From Microbaculum marinum (GTDB lineage: Bacteria > Pseudomonadota > Alphaproteobacteria > Rhizobiales > Tepidamorphaceae), in assembly GCF_042646165.1 (NCBI RefSeq), contig NZ_JBHRTC010000009.1: DNA of 64,000 nt. The stretch is one strand, 5' to 3'. The notes beneath the pieces are model-generated. The model searched no databases. It was not told the DNA's origin and was given only the letters and a program-made list of their open reading frames with translations. Of the stretch, positions 58,056 to 64,000 are shown piece after piece. The position numbers and the translations under genes were made by a program. Within the stretch, counting starts at the first letter, position 1, and every line of letters begins with the position of its first letter.

Positions 58056-59444
58056 CTAGCCGAAGACCGTGGCGACTGCCTTGTCCAGGCGGCCGACGAT
58101 CTCGTCGGCCTCGGCCCGGGTCAGGCAAAGCGGCGGCGCGAAGCCGAGGATGTCGCCCTCCGGCATGGCGCGGCCGATAACGCCTTCGGCCAGCAACGCG
58201 CCCGCGACCTTCGCCCCGATCGTGTCGGCGGGGTCGAAGTAGGTGCGGGTGTCGCGGTCCTGCACGAACTCCACGGCGACCAGCAGGCCCTCGCCGCGGA
58301 TGTCGCCGACGTTGGCGTGGGCGCCGAGCCGGTCGCGCAGCGCGGCCAGGAAATAGGCGCCGGTGTCGCCGGCATTGTTCACGAGGCCGAGCGAGTCGAT
58401 CAGGTTCAGGTTGGCGACGCCGGCGGCCGCGCCGATCGGATGGGCGGAGTAGGTCCAGCCGTGGCCGATCGGGCCGTTCTCGTCGGTGCCCTGCATCAGC
58501 ACCTGCCACATCCTGTCGGAGACGATGGAGCCCGACAGCGGCGCGTAGGCCGATGTGAGGCCCTTGGCGATGGTGATGATGTCGGGGCGCATGCCGTAGT
58601 GGTCGGAGCCGAACATGGTGCCGAGCCGGCCGAAGCCGGTGACCACCTCGTCGGCGATCAGCAGGATGTCGTGCTTCTCCAGCACCGCCTGGATCGCCTC
58701 CCAGTAGCCGGCCGGCGGCGGCACCAGGCCGCCGGTGCCCAGCGCCGGCTCGCCGATGAAGGCGGCGATCGTGTCGGCGCCCTCGCGCGCGATCAGCGAC
58801 TCCAGTTCGGCGGCGCAGTGGGCGACGAAATCGGCCTCGCTCATCGAGAGGTCGGCGCGGCGGTAGTAGTAGGGCGCCTCGGTGTGGAGCACCTGGGTCA
58901 GCGGCAGGTCGAACTTCTTGTGGAACAGGCCGAGGCCCGTCAGCGAGCCGGTCATCAGGCCGGAGCCGTGATAGCCGCGCCAGCGCGAGATGATCTTTTT
59001 CTTCTGAGGCCGGCCGAGGATGTTGTTGTAGTACCAGACGAGCTTGACGTTGGTCTCGTTGGCGTCCGAGCCGCCGAGCCCGAAATAGACCTTGGACATG
59101 CCGGCGGGCGCCCGGTCGAGGATCATCTTCGACAGCGTGATCGAGGCTTCCGTGCCGTGGCCGACATAGGCGTGGTAGTAGGCCAACTGCTTCGCCTGCT
59201 CGGCGATGGCGTCGGTGATCTCGGTGCGGCCGTAGCCGACGTTGACGCAGTAGAGGCCGGCGAAGGCGTCGAGCAGCTTCCGGCCGTCGCGGTCCTCGAT
59301 CCAGACTCCCTTGCCGCCGGTGATGACCCGGGTGGCCGTCTCGCCGCGCGCGTGCTTCGCCAGATGCGTGGAGGGGTGGAAGAAGTTCTCGCGGTCCCAG
59401 AGGGCCAGCATGTCGTTGGTCAGCAAGGCGGTGTCCTTTCTCAT
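58056..59444 (-). CDS. Class III aminotransferase (aspartate aminotransferase family; ectoine-pathway candidate)
   Basis: 462 residues. PLP-lysine motif IAKGLTSAYAPLSG near residue 285, with IADEVVTGFGRLGTMFG (cofactor aspartate) and AFIGEPALGTGGLVPPPAGYW. FGLGGSDANETNVKLVWYYNN and GYHGSG complete the class III pattern. No good ribosome site precedes ATG 59444; a TTG at codon 7 with AAAGGA is an alternative. It follows a semialdehyde dehydrogenase and an Lrp gene, the order atf-ssd-asnC seen at ectoine-use loci. There the enzyme converts diaminobutyrate to aspartate semialdehyde. Confidence 0.9.
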   Translation of the reverse strand: MRKDTALLTNDMLALWDRENFFHPSTHLAKHARGETATRVITGGKGVWIEDRDGRKLLDAFAGLYCVNVGYGRTEITDAIAEQAKQLAYYHAYVGHGTEASITLSKMILDRAPAGMSKVYFGLGGSDANETNVKLVWYYNNILGRPQKKKIISRWRGYHGSGLMTGSLTGLGLFHKKFDLPLTQVLHTEAPYYYRRADLSMSEADFVAHCAAELESLIAREGADTIAAFIGEPALGTGGLVPPPAGYWEAIQAVLEKHDILLIADEVVTGFGRLGTMFGSDHYGMRPDIITIAKGLTSAYAPLSGSIVSDRMWQVLMQGTDENGPIGHGWTYSAHPIGAAAGVANLNLIDSLGLVNNAGDTGAYFLAALRDRLGAHANVGDIRGEGLLVAVEFVQDRDTRTYFDPADTIGAKVAGALLAEGVIGRAMPEGDILGFAPPLCLTRAEADEIVGRLDKAVATVFG

Positions 59445-59466
59445 GATGCCGGTGCGAAGCGCGCTC

Positions 59467-60969
59467 TCACGCCCAGTCGCGGCAGACGTACTTGATGTCG
59501 GTGAAGGCCTCCAGGCCGTGGCGGGCGCCCTCGCGGCCAAGGCCCGACTGCTTCATGCCGCCGAACGGGATCGGCGCGCCGGTGACCTTGGTGCGGTTCA
59601 CCGCGACCATGCCGAACTGGAGGGCGCGGCTCATCCGGTAGATGCGGCGCGGGTCCTGGGTGTGCAGATAGGCGACGAGGCCGTACTCGGTGGCGTTGGC
59701 GACGGTCATCGCCTCGTCCTCCGTCTCGAACGGGGCGATCGCCGCGACCGGGCCGAAGGTCTCCTCCTTGAAGATCAGGGCGTCGCGGCTGACGTCGGCG
59801 AGCACGGTCGCCTCGTAGAACAGCGGCCCGAGCGGCGAGGTGTTGCCGCCGGTGAGGCACCGGGCACCGCGCTGCAGCGCGTCGGATACGTGTTCCCGCT
59901 GCTTGGCAACGGCGCGCTCGTTCATCAGCGGGCCGAGGTCGGGGTCTTCCATGCCGGGGCCGAGGCTGAGGGTCGCGGTCGCCTCGGCGAAGCGCCTGCA
60001 GAATGCATCGTAGACCGGCCGCTCGACCAGGAACCGGTTGACGCCGAGGCAGTCCTGGCCGGTGGTCGCGAACTTCGCCTTGATCGCCTCCTCGACGGCG
60101 AGGTCGAGATCGGCGTCGGCGAAGACGATGAACGGCGCGTGGCCGCCAAGCTCCAGCACCAGGCGCTTCACGGTCGCAGCCGAGCGCCCGTACAGGAGCT
60201 TGCCGACCTCGGTCGATCCCGTGAAGGACAGGGCGCGCACGCGGGTGTCCTCCAGCCACGGCTCGACGACGTCGGGGGCATTGCCGGTCACCACGTTGAC
60301 GACGCCGGCGGGAAATCCCGCCCGATCGGAGAGTTCGGCGAGCGCCAGCGCCGAGAAGGGCGTCTCGGCGGAGGGGTGGATGACGACCGTGCAGCCGGCG
60401 GCGAGCGCCGCGGCAGCCTTGCGGGTGATCATCGCGGAGGGGAAGTTCCAGGGCGTGATCAGGGCTGCGACGCCGACCGGCTCGCGCCAGAGCTCGACCT
60501 CGGCGTCGGGCAGATGCGAGGTCACCCCTTCCACGTTCGGGCGCCTGGCCTCCTCGGCATAGAATTCGATGAAGGAGGCGGCATAGTCGATCTCGCCGCG
60601 CGATTCCGAAATAGGCTTGCCCTGCTCGGCGGTCATGATGCGGGCGAGATCCTCGCGCGCCGCGACCATCAGTTCGTACCAGCGCCGCAACATCCGCGAG
60701 CGGTTCTGCGGCAGATCGCCTGCCCAGCCGGGGAAGGCGGCCTGGGCGGCATCGACGGCGCGGGCGCTTTCGCGGGACGTCAGCCGCGGCACCTCGCCGA
60801 TCAGAGCACCGTCGGCGGGATCGGTGACGGCGATGACGCCGCCGTCGTCGGCGGCGACCCACCGGTTGCCGATGTAGGCAAAGCTCTTGAACAGGGCGCG
60901 GTCGGTGAGGGTCACTCCCTTGGGGCCGCCATCCGGCGCCGTCGCGAAGGCGATTGTCGATTTGGCCAT
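59467..60969 (-). CDS. NAD(P)-dependent semialdehyde dehydrogenase (GabD/Ssd type)
   Basis: 500 residues, aldehyde dehydrogenase superfamily. ITPWNFPSAMITRKAAAALAAGC near residue 170 (cofactor/Asn), FTGSTEVGKLL, VLELGGHAPFIVF (glutamate near residue 275), GQDCLGVNRF with the catalytic cysteine near residue 308, and FKEETFGPVAAIAPF. H replaces the usual N in ELGGN, and the second cysteine of the GabD CVCAN motif is absent. Start ATG 60969. Best guess in this context: oxidation of aspartate semialdehyde to aspartate, though succinate semialdehyde cannot be excluded. Confidence 0.9.
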   Translation of the reverse strand: MAKSTIAFATAPDGGPKGVTLTDRALFKSFAYIGNRWVAADDGGVIAVTDPADGALIGEVPRLTSRESARAVDAAQAAFPGWAGDLPQNRSRMLRRWYELMVAAREDLARIMTAEQGKPISESRGEIDYAASFIEFYAEEARRPNVEGVTSHLPDAEVELWREPVGVAALITPWNFPSAMITRKAAAALAAGCTVVIHPSAETPFSALALAELSDRAGFPAGVVNVVTGNAPDVVEPWLEDTRVRALSFTGSTEVGKLLYGRSAATVKRLVLELGGHAPFIVFADADLDLAVEEAIKAKFATTGQDCLGVNRFLVERPVYDAFCRRFAEATATLSLGPGMEDPDLGPLMNERAVAKQREHVSDALQRGARCLTGGNTSPLGPLFYEATVLADVSRDALIFKEETFGPVAAIAPFETEDEAMTVANATEYGLVAYLHTQDPRRIYRMSRALQFGMVAVNRTKVTGAPIPFGGMKQSGLGREGARHGLEAFTDIKYVCRDWA

Positions 60970-61090
60970 AGTCGAGGTCCGTGACTCGAGGGATCTGCTG
61001 GGGCCGCAGTCTAGCGGGGCCGCGCCAGAGGAATTCTCCAAAGCCGGCCGGCTGCGCAGAGGGATCCCCTGAACTTGGGCCCGACGACAG

Positions 61091-61579
61091 TCAGTCGTCC
61101 TGCGTGCCGAGCAGCAGCTCGAACGGCGGGGGCGCCGCCTTGACGTTCTTGGTGACGATGTAGGTGAAGTAGCGCTTCATGCCGATGCGTTCGGCGAGTA
61201 GGGCGTCGACCAGCCGCTGGTAGGAGTTGATGTCGGTGGCGACCACCTGCATCAGGTAGTCGAAGCCTCCGCCGATCGCCCAGCACGAGACGATCTCCGA
61301 GCGCCGGGCGATCGCGGCCTCGAACCTGCGGAAGTCGTCGGTGCGGTGGGATTCGAGTTCGGCGACGACGAAGATCGTCACATGCGGCCCGATCCGCTCG
61401 AGGGCGACTTCCGCGCGATAGCCGCGGATCAGGCCCTGGTCCTCCAGCCGCTTCAACCGCTCCCAGCAGGGCGTCGCCGACAGGTTGACCCTCCGGGCCA
61501 GGTCGCTCTTCGAGATGCGACCCTCCTCGCTGAGGATCTGCAGGATTCGAATGTCGCGATCGTCGAGTGCGGCGGGCAT
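61091..61579 (-). CDS. Lrp/AsnC-family regulator
   Basis: 162 residues. HTH near residues 5-60 (LDDRDIRILQILSEEGRISKSDLARRVNLSATPCWERLKRLEDQGLI) and a RAM ligand domain with VTIFVVAELESHR and the GGGFDYLMQVVATDINSYQRL segment. A TTG at 61597 could extend it by six residues, but ATG 61579 fits family starts. Divergent from the MocR-type regulator. In ectoine-use clusters an AsnC protein helps activate the uptake and degradation genes. Confidence 0.9.
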   Translation of the reverse strand: MPAALDDRDIRILQILSEEGRISKSDLARRVNLSATPCWERLKRLEDQGLIRGYRAEVALERIGPHVTIFVVAELESHRTDDFRRFEAAIARRSEIVSCWAIGGGFDYLMQVVATDINSYQRLVDALLAERIGMKRYFTYIVTKNVKAAPPPFELLLGTQDD

Positions 61580-61595
61580 CGACGGACGTTCCGTC

Positions 61596-61609
61596 AAGCG
61601 TGTACGCTT
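61596..61609. promoter_or_regulatory. Palindrome AAGCGT-GT-ACGCTT between asnC-like and mocR-like genes
   Basis: Perfect 6-bp arms with a 2-nt centre, lying in the 63-bp divergent gap between the regulators, 17 bp from the asnC-like ATG and 34 bp from the mocR-like start. The spacing suits a dimeric regulator that controls both. Which protein binds is unknown. Confidence 0.4.
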
Positions 61610-61642
61610 GTCAATTGCTCCGTTTCAATGCACACAAGTATC

Positions 61643-63028
61643 ATGTCAATCTGGCCGCCAAAGAAGGACATGCTGAAACGCCCGGCGTACCGGTCGCTGG
61701 CGCAATGCATCGTCGCCGCGATCGAGGCGGGGGAAATCCGCCCCGGCGCGCGGCTGCCGACCCATCGGGCGCTCGCCTACCAGCTCGGCCTTAGCGTCCA
61801 GACCGTCAGCCGCGCCTACGAGGACCTGTCGCGGCTCGGAGTGATCTCGGGCGAGGTCGGCCGCGGCAGTTTCGTCAAGGCGGGACGGCCAGACGGGCGG
61901 GTGCCCTGGCACCGGCTGGCCGGGGGCGAAGAGGTGATCGACTGTTCGCTGATGGTGCCGGTCACGGGCGCCATCCACAGCGAACGGATGTCGGCGGCGC
62001 TGGTGGACCTGTCCACCGATCTGCCCGAGCCGGCGATCCTGTCGTTCCGGCCGCGCGCGACACTGGAAGGCCACTGCGAACTGGCGCGCGGATGGCTGTC
62101 CACGTGTGGGGTGGACGTCGACCGCAACTGCATACTGCCGACCAACGGCAATACGGCGGCCATGACGATCGCGCTGATGACGGCGGCGCTGCCGGGCGAT
62201 CTCATCGTCAGCGAGGCGACGGGGCACCATACGCTCAAGTCCCTGGCGAATGCGCTCGGCATGCGCCTCTCAGGCCTCGCAATCGACGCCGAAGGCATCA
62301 TTCCGGAGGCGTTCGAAAGCGCCTGCCGCTCTGAAACCGTGAAAGTGCTGTTCGTGCTGCCCAGCGGGCTCAGCCCGACCGCCGCGATGATGAGCACAGA
62401 ACGCCGGCAGGCGCTGGCCGACATTGCCCGGCGCCACCGCGTGTGGATCGTCGAGAACGACGCCTGGGGCCCGATACAGCCGGACCGTCCGCCACCGTTC
62501 GCAGCCATCGCACCGGAGAGGACGTTCTATTTCACCGGCCTGACGAAGTGCCTGCTGCCGGGCCTGCGCATCGCCTGGCTGGTCTCGCCGGAGATGATGG
62601 TGTCGGCGGCGCGCACGCGGCATCTCGTGACGAACTGGATGGCGACGCCGCTGATCGCCGAAATCGCCAGCCGCTGGCTGGAGAACGGGACGGCCGAGGA
62701 ACTGCTGTCGTGGCAACGCGAGCAACTGGAGCGCAGGAACCGGATTGCCGCGCAAATGCTGGGCGGGCTGCGCTACAACGCCACCGCGTACGGCCTGCAC
62801 GTCTGGCTGCCGCTGCCCGAACCGTGGCGGGAGGACGCCTTCGTCACCCATGCCCGCAACGACGGGGTCGCGGTCGCGGCCGGCTCGAACTTCGCCATTT
62901 CCGAGAGCTACGAGCCGGCGATACGGATATGCCTGGGCGCGGGCACGGAACAGGACCTGGAGCAGGGGCTGGCGGTTATCGCGCGACTGGTCCGCAGCAC
63001 GCCGGAGCCCGCGCTGCTGGCCATCTAA
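61643..63028 (+). CDS. enuR: MocR-type (GntR HTH-aminotransferase) PLP-dependent regulator, EnuR candidate
   Basis: 461 residues. GntR-type HTH at 15-80 (LPTHRALAYQLGLSVQTVSRAYEDLSRLG). The fold-type I aminotransferase-like domain covers about 115-455, with ENDAWGPIQ and the PLP lysine in FTGLTKCLLPGLR. With the start at 61643, that lysine is residue 302. From memory, ectoine regulator EnuR of Ruegeria pomeroyi uses Lys302, which supports the start choice. Earlier ATGs at 61628 and a later one at 61670 are possible; none has a good ribosome site. It lies directly before a TeaA/UehA-like binding protein. Confidence 0.85.
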   Translation: MSIWPPKKDMLKRPAYRSLAQCIVAAIEAGEIRPGARLPTHRALAYQLGLSVQTVSRAYEDLSRLGVISGEVGRGSFVKAGRPDGRVPWHRLAGGEEVIDCSLMVPVTGAIHSERMSAALVDLSTDLPEPAILSFRPRATLEGHCELARGWLSTCGVDVDRNCILPTNGNTAAMTIALMTAALPGDLIVSEATGHHTLKSLANALGMRLSGLAIDAEGIIPEAFESACRSETVKVLFVLPSGLSPTAAMMSTERRQALADIARRHRVWIVENDAWGPIQPDRPPPFAAIAPERTFYFTGLTKCLLPGLRIAWLVSPEMMVSAARTRHLVTNWMATPLIAEIASRWLENGTAEELLSWQREQLERRNRIAAQMLGGLRYNATAYGLHVWLPLPEPWREDAFVTHARNDGVAVAAGSNFAISESYEPAIRICLGAGTEQDLEQGLAVIARLVRSTPEPALLAI

Positions 63029-63065
63029 TCGGCGTCCAGCGGTTCGCCGCCGGAGATTTCCCTGA

Positions 63066-63096
63066 TTGTCATGGTTCAATAAACAAATTGACATGG
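63066..63096 (+). promoter_or_regulatory. Direct repeat TTGWCATGG upstream of TRAP binding-protein gene
   Basis: TTGTCATGG (63066-63074) and TTGACATGG (63088-63096), 22 bp apart start to start, about two helical turns. They stand in the AT-rich part of the 241-bp gap after the MocR-type gene. Direct repeats are the usual target of MocR regulators; binding by the neighbouring regulator is inference. Confidence 0.45.
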
Positions 63097-63269
63097 ATTA
63101 TTCTTTCGCCAACGCTTGGCGGTGCTGGGGATTGCACTGCGGCCCGTCCGAGGGGGGAGGGCCGCATGCCTCGCAGCGCGAGAACAAGGGCGGGGCCGCC
63201 GCCGTCCGGACACCGCATGTGCCGCCCGGCCGTGCGTCCGGAGACACCGAGACAGGAAGGAGCCACACA

Positions 63270-64000
63270 ATGAAGTACACGCGGGTTCTGGCCGGCGTTG
63301 CCGCCGCCGCCATCACGGTCACCTCGACCGCAGCCATGGCCGACACCTGGCGCTACGCCTTCGAAGAGGCGATGGACGAAGTGCAGGGCAAGTTCGCACA
63401 GAAGTTCAAGGAGGAGGTCGAGGCCAACACCGACCACACCATCCAGCTCTTCCCGTACGGGACACTGGGCGAATCTGCCGACATCATGGAGCAGGCGCAG
63501 GCCGGCATCCTGCAGTTCGTGGACCAGTCGCCGGGCTTCACCGGCTCGCTGATCCCGGAAGCGCAGGTGTTCTTCGTGCCGTACCTGCTGCCGACAGACC
63601 AGGAACAGCTCGGCCGCTTCTTCAAGAACAGCAAGGCCATCAACGAGGACTTCCAGCAGCTCTACGCGGACCAGGGCCTCGAACTCCTGACGATGTTCCC
63701 GGAAGGCGAAGTGGCGATGACCACGAAGGAGCCGGTCAACAGCTGCGCCGACCTCAACGAGGTGAAGTTCAGGGTGATGACCAATCCGCTGCTGGTCGAA
63801 TCCTACCAGGCCTTCGGCGCGACGCCGACCCCGCTGCCGTGGGGCGAGGTCTACGGCGGGCTGCAGACCAACATCATCCAGGGCCAGGAGAACCCGACGT
63901 TCTTCCTCTACTCGACCAAGATCTACGAAGTGACGGACTACATCACCTATACCGGCCACAACAATTTCACGACCGCGGTGATGGCCAACAAGGACTTCTA
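63270..64000 (+). CDS. TRAP transporter substrate-binding protein, TeaA/UehA-like (runs off right edge)
   Basis: The first 243 codons are inside the window. Signal peptide of about 25 residues (ends AAMAD). The mature start TWRYAFEEAMDEVQGKFAQKF is followed by LGESADIMEQAQAGILQFV, PGFTGSLIPEAQVFFVPYL, KFRVMTNPLLVESYQAFGA and LPWGEVYGGLQTNIIQGQENP. These segments closely follow the Halomonas TeaA and Ruegeria UehA ectoine-binding proteins as I recall them. AGGAAGGAG precedes ATG 63270. Membrane subunits and eutABCDE-type genes would be expected beyond the edge. Confidence 0.9.
   Translation, partial: MKYTRVLAGVAAAAITVTSTAAMADTWRYAFEEAMDEVQGKFAQKFKEEVEANTDHTIQLFPYGTLGESADIMEQAQAGILQFVDQSPGFTGSLIPEAQVFFVPYLLPTDQEQLGRFFKNSKAINEDFQQLYADQGLELLTMFPEGEVAMTTKEPVNSCADLNEVKFRVMTNPLLVESYQAFGATPTPLPWGEVYGGLQTNIIQGQENPTFFLYSTKIYEVTDYITYTGHNNFTTAVMANKDF

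Overview
The window is GC-rich (roughly 65%) and densely coded. Family content, the AraC, LysR, IclR and GntR regulators, and the palindromic intergenic repeats all suggest a free-living alphaproteobacterium, probably Hyphomicrobiales-like. This is inferred, because no rRNA or tRNA is present to place it. The outstanding theme is import: about nine separate transport systems, each beside its own regulator and catabolic enzymes. There is no CRISPR array, transposase, integrase or tRNA gene. An ectoine-type TRAP binding protein at the right edge points to a saline or marine habitat.

Left to right. 1-2813: a truncated LysR gene divergent from an amidohydrolase and a class III CoA-transferase. 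2870-7515: a cysteine-bearing Rrf2 regulator and a full sulfate ABC importer (sbp, cysT, cysW, cysA), with two related dyads placed as operators. 7483-9363: an NhaA antiporter with an N-terminal DsbA-like domain, overlapping cysA tail to tail. 9527-13709: a tripartite tricarboxylate transporter (tctBAC) with a divergent LysR gene. 13715-24306: an AraC gene divergent from a tightly overlapping operon. It encodes a ribose-type ABC importer whose second permease is fused to a strictosidine-synthase/SMP-30-like propeller, a second propeller that has lost key ligand positions, a dual ATPase, and an acyl-CoA ligase-crotonase fusion. This is the best candidate for an undescribed system.

24311-34783: an EamA exporter, an OsmC protein and an Ssu/Tau-type ABC importer, divergent from hydantoinase/oxoprolinase subunits, a TIM-barrel isomerase-like protein, a TetR regulator and a class II aldolase. 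The divergent promoter carries two copies of one operator-like motif. 34787-37706: a VAO-family flavoprotein and a GlcF-like Fe-S protein. 37815-41526: an AraC gene, then a luciferase-like monooxygenase, an IclR regulator and a flavin reductase, with a shared TTGCGC palindrome. 41544-46550: an eight-copy 11-bp tandem repeat and a branched-chain-type ABC importer. 46551-53372: three gene-poor repeat islands interleaved with a cupin, an FAD monooxygenase, a dizinc amidohydrolase and the binding protein of a peptide-type importer. 53373-58025: the rest of that importer, including a permease-ATPase fusion, and a GntR regulator. 58056-64000: an aminotransferase, a semialdehyde dehydrogenase, an Lrp regulator, a MocR-type regulator and a TRAP binding protein. 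Together these match the known ectoine/hydroxyectoine catabolic locus, whose remaining genes should lie to the right.

Functions of families come from recognising conserved motifs in the translations. Substrates are mostly inferred from context and marked as such.
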